From contig NZ_CP146612.1 of assembly GCF_037094495.1 (NCBI RefSeq), positions 620,001 to 684,000 of the forward strand: 64,000 nt of DNA, written 5' to 3'. The position numbers were made by a program, and so were the translations under genes. Shown here one piece after another: positions 33,670-43,406 of the stretch (position 1 is the first letter of the stretch; every line of letters starts with the position of its first letter). The notes beneath the pieces are model-generated. The model saw only the letters and a program-made list of their open reading frames with translations, searched no databases and had not been told where the DNA came from. This DNA comes from Dehalogenimonas sp. W. GTDB taxonomy: Bacteria; Chloroflexota; Dehalococcoidia; Dehalococcoidales; Dehalococcoidaceae.

Positions 33670-34758
33670 TTAAACGTTAAACAGGAAGTGCGCGATATCG
33701 CCGTCTTTCACGATATAGGTCTTGCCTTCCAGCCGCAGGACGCCCTGTTTCTTAGCCTCGGCCATGGAGCCGGTGCGGATGAGGTCATCATAGGCCACCA
33801 CCTCGGCGCGAATAAAGCCGCGTTCAATATCCGAGTGGATCTTGCCGGCTGCCTGTTGGGCCGGCAAGCCGGCCGAGATACTCCAGGCCCGGACTTCGTC
33901 CGGCCCGACGGTAAAGAAAGAAATCAGCTCCAGCAGCTCATAGGAAGCCCGGACGGTCCGCGCCAGACCGGTCTCTACCAGCCCGTAATCGGAACGGAAC
34001 TCCGCGGCGGAGTCTGCGTCCATGGCTGCCAGTTCGGCCTCCAGCCGGCCGCACATGGCGATAACCCGGCAGCCTTTGCCTGAAAAGCGCGCTGACAGGT
34101 CTTGTTCTATCTCCGCAACGCGGGCGAGGTCTTCCTCGCCGATATTAACCACAATAAGCAGCGGTTTAGCCGACAGGAACTGATAACCGGAAATGGTTCG
34201 TTCCTCCTCGGCATCCAGCGGGACATCCCGCAGCGGAATATCCTTTTCCAGCTCACCCTTGAGGCGGGCTAAAAGGTCCTGTTCCGCGATGAACTTGGGA
34301 CGTTCAATGGCCTTGGCGCTTTTGAGCGACTGCTCAATGCGGCCGAGGCGGCGTTCCAGGATGGCCAGGTCGGAAAAGGTGAGTTCCAGATTCATGGCTT
34401 CAATGTCCCGCGCCGCATCTACGGTGATCTGAGGATGGGGCACGGTTTCATCTTCAAAGGCCCGCACCACGTTGATGAGTTCATCCATGTTGGACAGTTC
34501 CCTTAGTGCCTCACCGCCGACACCGGACTGCGCCAGACTTTTGACCGAGGCGCCCAGGTCCAGATACTTCACTTCAGCGAAGGTGGTTTTTTTGGGATTG
34601 AACATCCCCGTCAGCTTATCTATGCGGGCGTCAGGCACCCGGGCCACCCCCACGTGGGCTGCCTCGCCTGATTTCGCCGCCGCGCCGCCGGTGGCGGCTT
34701 GAAAGATGGTGGTCCGGCCGCTCTGGGCCAGTCCGATGATACCGATATCTAAGGACAT
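33670..34758 (-). CDS. ychF: YchF-family NTPase, divergent P-loop
   Basis: 362-residue YchF/OLA1-type protein: N-terminal G domain, coiled-coil insert (around 130-190), and the C-terminal TGS domain ending in FFTVGPDEVRAWSI and YIVKDGDIAHFLF. Unlike E. coli YchF (LPNVGKST), the P-loop reads GLAQSGRTT, with Arg in place of the catalytic Lys, and the G3 DxAG is replaced by DLGAS. These changes may mean weak or altered nucleotide hydrolysis, or a separate subfamily. AAAAGGGG precedes the ATG. Canonical YchF binds ATP and the ribosome. Confidence 0.88.
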   Translation of the reverse strand: MSLDIGIIGLAQSGRTTIFQAATGGAAAKSGEAAHVGVARVPDARIDKLTGMFNPKKTTFAEVKYLDLGASVKSLAQSGVGGEALRELSNMDELINVVRAFEDETVPHPQITVDAARDIEAMNLELTFSDLAILERRLGRIEQSLKSAKAIERPKFIAEQDLLARLKGELEKDIPLRDVPLDAEEERTISGYQFLSAKPLLIVVNIGEEDLARVAEIEQDLSARFSGKGCRVIAMCGRLEAELAAMDADSAAEFRSDYGLVETGLARTVRASYELLELISFFTVGPDEVRAWSISAGLPAQQAAGKIHSDIERGFIRAEVVAYDDLIRTGSMAEAKKQGVLRLEGKTYIVKDGDIAHFLFNV

Positions 34759-34839
34759 GGTTTCCCCTTTTGTAAATAGTCAACGGTGAAAAGAAAGATG
34801 TGATATCCGATGGCGGTGCCGGCAGCCGCCCGGCCGGGA

Positions 34840-35064
34840 TTATTTTTCGTTGCTGATGATGTCCCGGGCACTCACCAGAGCCTGGTCCCGTATCTCGTAG
34901 TCCGCGTCCTTGTTCGCGGCAATATCCAGCAAAGCCAGGAACGCCTGACGGCTGCCGAGGCGGGCGATGTCGGCGATAGCCTGAGAGCGCATCCCGGCGG
35001 ACAGGCCGGTGTCCTGGGCGATATTCATCAATTTCTTAAGTTCCGGGCTGAACGTCTCCGCCAT
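34840..35064 (-). CDS. Small HEAT-like repeat protein (74 aa)
   Basis: 74-residue helical protein whose pattern (GMRSQAIADIARLGSRQAFLALLDIAAN, then EIRDQALVSARDII) resembles one HEAT/PBS-lyase repeat and half of another. AGGAGG 8 bases before ATG 35064 fixes the start. It lies between ychF and tgt on the same strand. Probably a protein-protein interaction module; function unknown. Confidence 0.72.
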   Translation of the reverse strand: MAETFSPELKKLMNIAQDTGLSAGMRSQAIADIARLGSRQAFLALLDIAANKDADYEIRDQALVSARDIISNEK

Positions 35065-35156
35065 AACCGGCCTCCTAGTATTACTGGGGATTATTGTTAC
35101 ACAACCCCGCGGCGAGTTCAATACACCGGTTTTTTGATCCGCGCCCACCGCCGCGT

Positions 35157-36332
35157 TTAAGCACTGTCCGCGGCCTTGTTCCGGTCATTCAGCCACTGGC
35201 GCTTCTGACTGAGGCGCACTGTTTCATCGGTCGGCCGGTAGTCGGCAAGGAAATCCCGGGCAAAATCGCCGTAGCGGCCGGCCACAATAGCCTGCCGGAT
35301 ATCAGCCATCAAACGGCTCATGAAATACAGATTATGCAGCGTCGCCAGACGATGGCCCAGCAATTCCTTAGCCCGGAACAGATGATGGACGTAGCCGGCG
35401 GAAAAAGACGTACAGGCCGGACAGGCGCAGCCGGTCTCAATGGGATTTTTGTCACCCTGGTAGCGGGCATTGACGATATCAATGCGCCCCTGCCGGGTGA
35501 ATAACGCTCCGTTGCGGGCCACCCGCGTCGGCAGCGCCGAGTCAAACATGTCAACGCCGGCTGCTACCGCCCGGATAATATCTTCGGGTGAGCCGACGCC
35601 CATCAGGTAGCGCGGTTTGTCCACCGGTAAAACATCAGTAACCGCCGCGGTGATTTCTATGGTCTGGTCTTTGCTTTCACCGATCGCCAGCCCGCCGACG
35701 GCATAGCCGGGAAAATCCAGGGCCACCAGCCCTTCCGCCGAACGAAGCCGCAAGTCGGTATGCAAGCCGCCCTGGATAATGGGGAACAGCGCCTGGTCAG
35801 TGCGGGTTTTGGCTTTTAAACAACGTTCCGCCCAGTCGTGGGTGCGGGCCACGGCGGCAGTAATAACGTCACGGGACCCTTCCACCGGCGGGCACTCGTC
35901 CAGCGCCATGATGATATCGGCCCCGAATGATTCCTGGTATTTAATCGCCAGTTCGGGACTGAAAAAGTGTTCCGAACCGTCAATATGCGAGCGAAAGGTA
36001 ACGCCGGCATCAGTCACCTTCCGGAGCGGCGACAGGGAAAATACCTGGTAGCCGCCGGAATCGGTCAGCAGCGCACCGTCCCAACCCATGAATTGGTGCA
36101 GTCCGCCGTAACCTTCAACGACTTCGGTGCCGGGGCGCAGGTACAGGTGGTAATTATTGGCCAGAATCAGTTTATAACCGATTGCCGCCACCTCATCCGG
36201 CGTCAGTGTCTTGATGGTAGCCTGGGAGCCGACGGGCATGAAACAGGGCGTCTCCACTTCAGCATGAGGCAGACGCAAACGGCCGGTCCTGGCGGAGCCT
36301 GATTTTTCCAGTTTAAAAGATAGTGCGGTCAT
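35157..36332 (-). CDS. tgt: Queuine tRNA-ribosyltransferase
   Basis: 391-residue enzyme that swaps G34 of GUN tRNAs for preQ1 in bacteria, a step of queuosine synthesis. It has LTDSGGYQVFSL near residue 90 (with the catalytic Asp), a second Asp in VDMFDSALPTR, the GVGSPEDI phosphate loop and the zinc site CACPACTSFSAGYVHHLF. No other queuosine gene is adjacent. A GAGGAATTT site precedes the ATG. Confidence 0.96.
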   Translation of the reverse strand: MTALSFKLEKSGSARTGRLRLPHAEVETPCFMPVGSQATIKTLTPDEVAAIGYKLILANNYHLYLRPGTEVVEGYGGLHQFMGWDGALLTDSGGYQVFSLSPLRKVTDAGVTFRSHIDGSEHFFSPELAIKYQESFGADIIMALDECPPVEGSRDVITAAVARTHDWAERCLKAKTRTDQALFPIIQGGLHTDLRLRSAEGLVALDFPGYAVGGLAIGESKDQTIEITAAVTDVLPVDKPRYLMGVGSPEDIIRAVAAGVDMFDSALPTRVARNGALFTRQGRIDIVNARYQGDKNPIETGCACPACTSFSAGYVHHLFRAKELLGHRLATLHNLYFMSRLMADIRQAIVAGRYGDFARDFLADYRPTDETVRLSQKRQWLNDRNKAADSA

Positions 36333-36339
36333 AAATTCC

Positions 36340-36840
36340 TCAAAATAAGTCTACCAGATAGCGCCCCAACGCCCGGCGGGTCAAGGCCAGAGCAACGGCG
36401 AAAATAATAATAGCCGGTATGGCTAAAAGAGCTCCGTCATAAATCAGCATCCCCAGCGCCGTCGCCGCAGCCGGCGGGTGTTCCGTATTGGTGGCCGCCA
36501 TCAGAAACATCGCTACAGCCACCGACGCGGCGTAGGTGAAAACTGTCAACACCAGCGGCGCATCACCGGCTATTAAACCCGTCTGATAAAAGATAAATTG
36601 GCAGCCGGTGCCGGCGATAATGCCGACAATATGTCCGCCTACCAGCCGTCGCGGCTGAGCAGTAATGGAGTGCGGCATGGAAAATACCACAAAGGTGGAA
36701 GCCCCCAAGGCTGCCACAATAACGGCCTGAGTCAGGCTTTCCACAAAGAACAGGATGACAAACAAAGCGGCCAGCGCCATCAAACTCTGGACAATGTATG
36801 GCCGGGGATTTTTCTTGAAATGAGGGTCTATTATTTCCAT
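36340..36840 (-). CDS. HPP family membrane protein
   Basis: 166-residue membrane protein with four hydrophobic segments and the conserved TEHPPAAATALGMLI block (the HPP motif) near residue 120, with LGASTFVVFSMP earlier. HPP proteins are integral membrane proteins; some transport nitrite in plastids and cyanobacteria, but the substrate here is unknown. Its start overlaps the end of ruvX by 10 bases. Confidence 0.92.
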   Translation of the reverse strand: MEIIDPHFKKNPRPYIVQSLMALAALFVILFFVESLTQAVIVAALGASTFVVFSMPHSITAQPRRLVGGHIVGIIAGTGCQFIFYQTGLIAGDAPLVLTVFTYAASVAVAMFLMAATNTEHPPAAATALGMLIYDGALLAIPAIIIFAVALALTRRALGRYLVDLF

Positions 36841-37274
36841 GGTAAAGTCATCGGCCGGTTTTCGTCCAGCCAGTCCTGCAGAATCACCGCCGCCGCCACC
36901 GCGTCGTCCCGCTCCCGGGAATAAAAACCCTTTTTCCGCTTGCGGTTAGCCTTCATGATTTCCTGGGCACCGGCGGTAGAAAACCGTTCATCCTGAAAAA
37001 GCACCGGCGTATCGGTCAGCGAGGCCAGCCGTTGGGCAAAGCCCTGCACCCGTTCGGCCTGCGTGCCGACAACCCCGGTCAATAACCGCGGCAGACCGAC
37101 GATGACTTTAGCGGCCTGATACTGGCTGATGATTTTGACAACCGCCTCAGCATCAGTCAGTTCGTCGCAGCGCTCCAGAATCGTCAGCGGGCGGGCAATG
37201 ATGCCCATCGGATCCGACAAAGCCACCCCGACCCATTTATCCCCGACGTCCAGACCAATGACGCGCTCAAGCAC
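36831..37274 (-). CDS. ruvX: Putative pre-16S rRNA nuclease YqgF/RuvX
   Basis: 147-residue RNase H-like protein of the YqgF/RuvX family: GLDVGDKWVGVALSD near residue 7 (first catalytic Asp), GLPRLLTG, and FQDERFSTAGAQ with the DERxST motif. The family processes the 5' end of 16S rRNA; a Holliday-junction role was once proposed. It starts at GTG 37274, 6 bases after the alaS stop, with AGGATACC upstream, and overlaps the HPP gene. Confidence 0.95.
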   Translation of the reverse strand: MLERVIGLDVGDKWVGVALSDPMGIIARPLTILERCDELTDAEAVVKIISQYQAAKVIVGLPRLLTGVVGTQAERVQGFAQRLASLTDTPVLFQDERFSTAGAQEIMKANRKRKKGFYSRERDDAVAAAVILQDWLDENRPMTLPWK

Positions 37275-37280
37275 GGTATC

Positions 37281-39851
37281 CTACCTGACGAACTCGCTGA
37301 CGGCATCCAGGGCTTCCTGGAGTTTGTCTTTATCGCGCCCGCCGCCCTGGGCCAGATTAGGTTTACCGCCGCCGCCGCCGCCGGCAATCTGAGATAATCG
37401 CTTGATGATGTTACCGGCGTGATAGCCCCTGGTCACCAGTTCGGGACTGACCGCGGCCAGAAAAACCGGCTTATCCGCCCAGACCGAACCCAAAACGATA
37501 ACCGCGGCACCAAGTTTAGGCCGCAGTTCATCAATCATGTCCCGCAGCGTGTCCATGTTGACTTCATGCACCGCCGCCGCCAATAGTTTACCGCCATCAA
37601 TTTCCCGCGCACTGCTGATAAGGGCAGCCGCGTCCTGCCGGGCCAATTCCCGTTCCAGCGCGGTCACAGTATGCCGGCCGGCATCAATTTCTGCCTGAAA
37701 ACGGGCGGTTTTTTCTTCAAATGCCTTGAACTGCTCCCGGAGCCAGGCTTCAGCCCCGCGGCCGGTGACCGCTTCAATGCGCCGGAGTCCGGCGCCGACG
37801 CTGGATTCACTGATAATCTTGAAATACCCGATTTCACCAGTCGTCTTGATGTGAGTGCCGCCGCACAGCTCAGCAGACACTGGTTCGTCGCCGCCAATCG
37901 CCAGCACCCGCACCGTCTCACCGTACTTTTCACCGAACAGCGCAGTGACGCCGGATTTCAGGGCCTCCTGGTAACCGGTTTCGGCAGCAGTGACGGGATG
38001 ATTCTCGCGAATACGCTCATTAACGATATCCTCAACCCGGGCGAGCTCTTCCGGCGCAACCGCCTTCAGATGGGAAAAGTCAAAACGCAATCGCTCCGGC
38101 GCCACTACCGAACCCCGTTGCTGGACGTGTTCACCCAGCACTTCTCTCAGAGCCGCCTGCAGTAAATGGGTAGCTGTGTGGTTACGGGCAGTGTCGTAGC
38201 GACGGGATGGGTCCACACTGGTCAGCGCCTCGTCGCCGATACCGAAGCCGCCCTGACTGACATAACCCTGATGCAGCGTCACTCCTGGTGACAGCAGCAC
38301 CGTACCGGTCACTACAAAGATGTTGTCACCGGCGGTAATGCGGCCAGTATCTCCGGTCTGGCCGCCCATCTCAGCATAGAAGGCGGTTTTGTCCAGTATC
38401 AAGCCGCCCTGCTCACCGTCGGCAATGGCATCAGCCTGGTTATTGTGCTTGATGATACCGTTAACCGTGCCGTATTGTGCCAACTGGTCGTAACCGGTAA
38501 AGCAGGTGGCGTTGAACGAGTGACTGCCATGACCGGCCTTGTCCAGCACAAATTTAGCTCCGGCCCGGGCCTTCTCCCGCTGCCGCTCCATTTCCTGCTG
38601 GAAACCTGCCGCGTCAACTTCAAAGCCATTGCCGGCGGCTATTTCAACGGTCAGATCCAGCGGAAAACCGAAGGTATCATACAACTTGAAGGCCTGTTCG
38701 CCGGTAATACGGCGGTCGCCGGCAGCCGCCGCCATCATGTCCTCCAGCAACTGCATGCCGGTTTGAAGCGTTTCTGCAAAGCGGGACTCTTCCCGCGCCA
38801 CCAGTTCAATGATGAAATCCCGGCGGCTTTTAAGTTCGGGGTAAACCTGCCCCATATGAGCTATAACCGCCTCCACCAGCGGCACCATAAAGGGCTTTTC
38901 CAGACCCAGCATCCGGCCGAAAAGGGCTGTCCGGCGCAACAGCCGCCGCAGCACATAGCCCCGGCTTTCGTTGGACGGTATAACGCCGTCAGCGATGAGG
39001 AAGGTGATGCCGCGTGAATGCTCGGCGACAATGCGCATGGCGCGGTCGGTTTCAACGTCGGCCCCGTATTTTTTCCCGGACACTTCAGCCACTTTATTCA
39101 AGAGGTAGTCAAACCGGTCAGTCTGATAAACGGTGGATTTGCCCTGCATGATGGCCGACAGTCGTTCCAGGCCCATGCCGGTATCAATATTGGGCCGGGG
39201 CAGCGGCGTACGGGCGCCGCCGGTATCCTGATTAAACTGCATAAACACCAGATTCCAGATTTCGCAGAAGCGGCCGCAGGAACAGGCCGGGCCGCAGTCA
39301 GGCTTACCGCAACCCACTGCCTCACCGAAGTCATAATGAATCTCGGAGCAGGGGCCGCAGGGACCAGAATCTCCGGCCGGGCCCCAGAAATTATCCTTCT
39401 CTCCCAGCCGCACGATACGCTCCGCCGGGACCCCCTTGTCACGCCAGAAACGGATGGCTTCATCGTCATCCAGAAAAACCGTGACCCACAAACGCTCTTC
39501 CGGCAGCCGGAGACGGTCGGTCACGAATTCCCAGGCGAAGTCAATGGCCTCTTTCTTAAAATAATCCCCAACCGAGAAATTGCCCAGCATTTCAAAGAAG
39601 GTCAGATGGGAAGAGTCCCCGACCGAGTCAATATCGGTGGTGCGGAAGCATTTCTGCGTGGTGGTCAGTCGGGTCGCCGGAGGCTTTTCCTTGCCCAGAA
39701 AATAGGGCTTAAACTGCACCATGCCCGCCGTGGTTAACAGCAGGGTCGGGTCGCCATGGGGAATAAGCGACGCGGAAGGCATGACCTTATGGCCTTTCTC
39801 CGCGAAATAATCCAGAAAAAGTCTGCGTAACTCATCACCATTCATGGGCAT
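37281..39851 (-). CDS. alaS: Alanine--tRNA ligase
   Basis: 856-residue class II synthetase. The aminoacylation domain includes the DSVGDSSHLTFFEMLGNFSVGDYFKKEAI region (split here), the editing domain has NHTATHLLQAALREVLG and CGGTHIKTTGEIG (zinc/editing residues), and the C-terminal dimerisation domain ends in a Gly-rich AGGGGGGKPN segment typical of AlaRS. It starts an operon with ruvX and the HPP gene. ATG at 39851 or 39845 could be the start; the AGGTG site is ambiguous. Confidence 0.97.
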   Translation of the reverse strand: MPMNGDELRRLFLDYFAEKGHKVMPSASLIPHGDPTLLLTTAGMVQFKPYFLGKEKPPATRLTTTQKCFRTTDIDSVGDSSHLTFFEMLGNFSVGDYFKKEAIDFAWEFVTDRLRLPEERLWVTVFLDDDEAIRFWRDKGVPAERIVRLGEKDNFWGPAGDSGPCGPCSEIHYDFGEAVGCGKPDCGPACSCGRFCEIWNLVFMQFNQDTGGARTPLPRPNIDTGMGLERLSAIMQGKSTVYQTDRFDYLLNKVAEVSGKKYGADVETDRAMRIVAEHSRGITFLIADGVIPSNESRGYVLRRLLRRTALFGRMLGLEKPFMVPLVEAVIAHMGQVYPELKSRRDFIIELVAREESRFAETLQTGMQLLEDMMAAAAGDRRITGEQAFKLYDTFGFPLDLTVEIAAGNGFEVDAAGFQQEMERQREKARAGAKFVLDKAGHGSHSFNATCFTGYDQLAQYGTVNGIIKHNNQADAIADGEQGGLILDKTAFYAEMGGQTGDTGRITAGDNIFVVTGTVLLSPGVTLHQGYVSQGGFGIGDEALTSVDPSRRYDTARNHTATHLLQAALREVLGEHVQQRGSVVAPERLRFDFSHLKAVAPEELARVEDIVNERIRENHPVTAAETGYQEALKSGVTALFGEKYGETVRVLAIGGDEPVSAELCGGTHIKTTGEIGYFKIISESSVGAGLRRIEAVTGRGAEAWLREQFKAFEEKTARFQAEIDAGRHTVTALERELARQDAAALISSAREIDGGKLLAAAVHEVNMDTLRDMIDELRPKLGAAVIVLGSVWADKPVFLAAVSPELVTRGYHAGNIIKRLSQIAGGGGGGKPNLAQGGGRDKDKLQEALDAVSEFVR

Positions 39852-39959
39852 GATAATCTAACACCTGTCTTGAATAATATAGCTTTAGATTGTAGGCGAG
39901 GGGTATGGGGATGTCAATTCATCCATCGGGCGGAATGTCCGTTGAAAAGCCAACTGTTA

Positions 39960-40787
39960 TCAGTGCGGTTTTAACTTATCAGCCCAGGCATTATTGGCCG
40001 CCAGCCAGCCCTCCGGGGTACCGGTGTCATAACGGGTGCCTTCAAATTCACAGGCGAAGACCGGCTGGTCTTCCAGAAGCAATTGAATGGCGTCAGTCAA
40101 TTGAATCTCGCCGCCTTTGCCCGGCTTGACCCTGGAGAGCGCCTCAAATATCTGCGGCATCAGCAGGTAGCGGCCGACAATAGCCAGGTTGGAAGGCGCG
40201 TCCTGCGGCCTGGGTTTCTCCACCAAACCTTTCACCCGGTATACCCCCGGCGCCGTTGTTTCGGCATCAATAATACCGTAATGCCCAGTATCTTCCGGAC
40301 GGCACTTTTCCACCAGCAGAATATTGCCGGGGTGCCTTTTGTACACTTCCAGCATCTGCTTGAGCACCGGCTCTTTGGCGTCAATAACATCATCGGGCAG
40401 CACCAGAGCGAATGGCTCGTCACCCACCGTCTCCGCCGCCAACCCGGCGGCATGACCCAGCCCCAGCGGTGCTGACTGATACACCCGGCTGAAATGCGCC
40501 ATCCGGGACAGGCCACGAACCTGTCGCAGGCTTGAGGCGTCACCCCGAGCCACCAGTAAGGTTTCCAGCCCCGGGTCCGGGCTGAAATAGTCCACGACAG
40601 ACTCCTTGCCGTGAGCGATGACAAAAGTAATATCTTTAATGCCGGACGCTGTTATTTCCTCCACCGCGTATTGGACTACCGGCTTGGCCGCCAGTGGCAG
40701 CATTTCCTTGGGAACACTTTTGGTAATCGGCAGGAACCGGGTGCCGGCGCCGCCGGCGGCAATGACCGCTTTCTTGAAATGACTCAT
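39960..40787 (-). CDS. galU: UTP--glucose-1-phosphate uridylyltransferase
   Basis: 275-residue sugar nucleotidyltransferase that makes UDP-glucose. The N-terminal signature AAGGAGTRFLPITKSVPKEMLP and later VEKPRPQDAPSNLAIVGRY and YDTGTPEGWLAANNAW segments mark GalU. Its ATG overlaps the stop of the upstream ROK gene by 4 bases (ATGA), so the two are co-translated. With a probable glucokinase upstream, the pair would supply UDP-glucose for glycan or trehalose-like synthesis. Confidence 0.95.
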   Translation of the reverse strand: MSHFKKAVIAAGGAGTRFLPITKSVPKEMLPLAAKPVVQYAVEEITASGIKDITFVIAHGKESVVDYFSPDPGLETLLVARGDASSLRQVRGLSRMAHFSRVYQSAPLGLGHAAGLAAETVGDEPFALVLPDDVIDAKEPVLKQMLEVYKRHPGNILLVEKCRPEDTGHYGIIDAETTAPGVYRVKGLVEKPRPQDAPSNLAIVGRYLLMPQIFEALSRVKPGKGGEIQLTDAIQLLLEDQPVFACEFEGTRYDTGTPEGWLAANNAWADKLKPH

Positions 40788-41746
40788 AAACCGAGCTCCT
40801 CCCTGGCGAACAGCGCCGCGCCGACTGCGCCAGCTTCATCGCCTAAAGCGGCCGGCACAATCTTCACCCGTGACGCCGGCAGCTTGTAGGCGTGTTCGGC
40901 CACCGCCCGGCGCACCGGCGCAAAGAGCTGCTCCCCGGTCTGGCTGACGCCGCCGCCGATAACAATTAGCTCCGGATTAAAGACATTGACAATACTGATA
41001 ATACCTGTACCCAGTGCCCGCATAGCGGCGTCAAAAACCTCTTTGGCCAGCGGGTCGCCGCTCAAAGCCGCGGCAGCCACATCCGCCGCGGTAATCCGGC
41101 CCTGTCGCGCCAGCACATCAGCCAGACTGGACGCCACGCCGGAATTGAGTAAATTGACCGCCTTCCGCGCTATGGCGGTGCCGGAAGCGTATTGTTCCAG
41201 ACAACCGTAGCCGCCGCAGGTATCTGCCGGGCCGTTAAGATCAATGATCGTATGGCCGAATTCACCGGCGGTGCCGTCCGCGCCCTGATAAAGCTTATTA
41301 TCTACGATAATGCCGCCGCCGATACCGGTGGACACTGTCAGAAAAATCATGTCGCGGCTACCCCGCCCGGCACCCAGATGGTGTTCCGCCAGCGCCGCGG
41401 CGCTGGCGTCATTAAGCATCACCGCCGGGATACCGTAGCGCTGAGATAAGAGTTCCCGCAGCGGGGCACCATTCACCGCCATCATATTGGGCGAATGGGT
41501 GACAACGCCCTTTTTCAGGTCAATCGCCCCGGCAGAGGCCAGTGCCACCGCCGCCGGAGATGAAGCCGCAGCGGCCAGCACGTCATCAAGGGCGGCGTAG
41601 AGGTTGGCGAGAATGTCTTTCAGCTCGCCGTCACCCGCCGATTCCCGTTTGCGCCGGTGTTGCAGCTTGCCGTCACCGCTCACAATACCGGCCAGCACCT
41701 TGGTTCCGCCCAGGTCGGCCACCAAAATCTTCGGCACTTCTTTCAT
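40784..41746 (-). CDS. ROK family sugar kinase (probable glucokinase)
   Basis: 320-residue ROK kinase: ATP-binding LVADLGGTKVLAGIV at the N-terminus, catalytic Asp in MLNDASAAALAEH, the ROK zinc-binding signature CGGYGCLEQYASG, and IGGGVSQTGEQLF late. Homology to glucokinase is likely from its coupling to galU, but ROK kinases can phosphorylate other hexoses or act on N-acetylhexosamines. Expressed in an operon with galU. Confidence 0.9.
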   Translation of the reverse strand: MKEVPKILVADLGGTKVLAGIVSGDGKLQHRRKRESAGDGELKDILANLYAALDDVLAAAASSPAAVALASAGAIDLKKGVVTHSPNMMAVNGAPLRELLSQRYGIPAVMLNDASAAALAEHHLGAGRGSRDMIFLTVSTGIGGGIIVDNKLYQGADGTAGEFGHTIIDLNGPADTCGGYGCLEQYASGTAIARKAVNLLNSGVASSLADVLARQGRITAADVAAAALSGDPLAKEVFDAAMRALGTGIISIVNVFNPELIVIGGGVSQTGEQLFAPVRRAVAEHAYKLPASRVKIVPAALGDEAGAVGAALFAREELGL

Positions 41747-41852
41747 CGCTTAAAATTATAAGCCCCACCTTCGGCACCGCGCAAACCTGCATCATTGACT
41801 CATCCGGCGCCTCAGGCATATATTGGTAGGCAATACGCAATTGGAGGCTGAC

Positions 41853-42995
41853 ATGGCTGTATCGGAATTCAATCTACCCACCAAAGTAATCTTCGGCGAG
41901 GGCTCATTCAACCGCCTTGCCGATGAGGCGGCAGGGCTGGGCCAGCGTGCGGTGATTGTTTCCGGCATGAAAAACCTGCGCCGTCTTGGTGTTTTGGATA
42001 AGGCAGCCGATATGCTGGAGCGCGCCGGAGTCCAGGCTTTTCTGTTTGATAAAATTGAGCCTAACCCGCGGGCGGCCACCATTGATGAAGGTGCAGCGCT
42101 GGTCCGCAGTGAGCATATAGACCTGGTTATTGCCCTGGGCGGCGGTAGTGCCATGGACGCCGCCAAAGGCATCGCCCTTGCCGGCGCCGACACCCACCCG
42201 GTCTGGCACTATATCACTACCCATGACAATCCCGCCGGTAAGGTGCCGCCGCTGTTGACGGTGCCGACAGTGGCCGCCTCCGGCTCCGAAGTCAATTCCG
42301 GAGCTGTCATCACCGATTGGGAGAGTCACCAGAAACGGGTATTATCCCGCCCTTCATTACAACCCCGGACCGCCATTATTGACCCCGAACTGACACTGTC
42401 TTTACCGCTGAAACCGACCCTCCAGGGCGGCGTAGATATTTTCTGCCACGCCCTTGAGCCATACATCACGGCATCCGAACCTGAAGACCTCAACGACGGG
42501 TGGCGTGAGGCCATGATGCGCAACGTGGTCAAGTATTTGCCGATACTTTGCGATAATCTACATGACCTTGAAGCCCGGCGCGCTCTGGCCTGGACTTCCA
42601 CCATGGCTTGTTCCGCCTTTTCCGGCCTGGGCGGGGGCAACGGCGCCATGACCCTGCACGGTATGGAACATCCGGTTTCCGGGCTGTATGATATCGCCCA
42701 CGGCGATGGTCTGGCCGCCATGCTGCCGGCCTGGCTGGCTGATGTTGCCCGGGTTAAGGCTGACCGGATAAACCTGCTTGGTGAGCGCGTCTTCGGCGCC
42801 GGTAATGGACTCAGTGCCGTTGAAGACTGGCTGAAAGGCATCGGCATGCGGCTGCGGCTGGAAGGTTTGGGGGTGGCCAAAAGCGCCATTCCGGAACTTG
42901 CCCGGCTGGCGCCGGTCTCCTCGCCATGGATTGTCAATAACCCCACTGAAGTCAGTAAGGCTGATTTGGAACGCCTCTACCGCATGGCGTGGTAA
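41853..42995 (+). CDS. Iron-containing (type III) alcohol dehydrogenase
   Basis: 380-residue dehydrogenase: NAD(P)-binding GGGSAMDAAKGIA near residue 95, metal-binding region around D/H residues in GVDIFCHALEPYITAS, and GLGGGNGAMTLHGMEHPVSGLYDIAHGDGLA (split family motif). Such enzymes interconvert primary alcohols and aldehydes; substrate unknown. GGAGG (41843-41847) places the start at ATG 41853 rather than 41823. It is divergent from the ROK-galU operon. Confidence 0.93.
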   Translation: MAVSEFNLPTKVIFGEGSFNRLADEAAGLGQRAVIVSGMKNLRRLGVLDKAADMLERAGVQAFLFDKIEPNPRAATIDEGAALVRSEHIDLVIALGGGSAMDAAKGIALAGADTHPVWHYITTHDNPAGKVPPLLTVPTVAASGSEVNSGAVITDWESHQKRVLSRPSLQPRTAIIDPELTLSLPLKPTLQGGVDIFCHALEPYITASEPEDLNDGWREAMMRNVVKYLPILCDNLHDLEARRALAWTSTMACSAFSGLGGGNGAMTLHGMEHPVSGLYDIAHGDGLAAMLPAWLADVARVKADRINLLGERVFGAGNGLSAVEDWLKGIGMRLRLEGLGVAKSAIPELARLAPVSSPWIVNNPTEVSKADLERLYRMAW

Positions 42996-43067
42996 CGTCA
43001 ACCGTTGTTTTTTGTACGGGGGGGGGTAAAATAGCCCGATACTATGAATCGGGGAAAGGTTAATATT

Positions 43068-43406
43068 ATGGCGGCTAAAAAAACACCCACCAAAGGGGAC
43101 CTTCAGTCCCTGCTGCTAATAAATATCCTGGCTACCGTCGTTTTCATCGGAATCATCATCGCCGTAGGACACTACCGCCATTTTGAGTTCTGGCTGGTAG
43201 CCGCCGCTTACATCGCCTTCGCCTACATCGTTGCCCGGATTCCTGCTCGGTGGGGCAACTGGCGATGGGTACTGATCGTTGCTGGTTATCTTGCTGCCAT
43301 GTTGATGGGGCAGTATATTCCCATTGAACCCGATATTTCTTCGGTCAACATCATCTTGCTGCTGGCGCTGTTCTGGCTGCCGTTCATGAACGGCTATCGT
43401 CAGTAA
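43068..43406 (+). CDS. Small membrane protein, function unknown
   Basis: 112-residue protein with a basic N-terminus (AAKKTPTKGD) and about four hydrophobic segments (18-38, 45-62, 68-88, 93-110). GGGAAAGG lies 11 bases before the ATG at 43068, which is preferred to 43044. No motif recognised. Confidence 0.72.
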   Translation: MAAKKTPTKGDLQSLLLINILATVVFIGIIIAVGHYRHFEFWLVAAAYIAFAYIVARIPARWGNWRWVLIVAGYLAAMLMGQYIPIEPDISSVNIILLLALFWLPFMNGYRQ

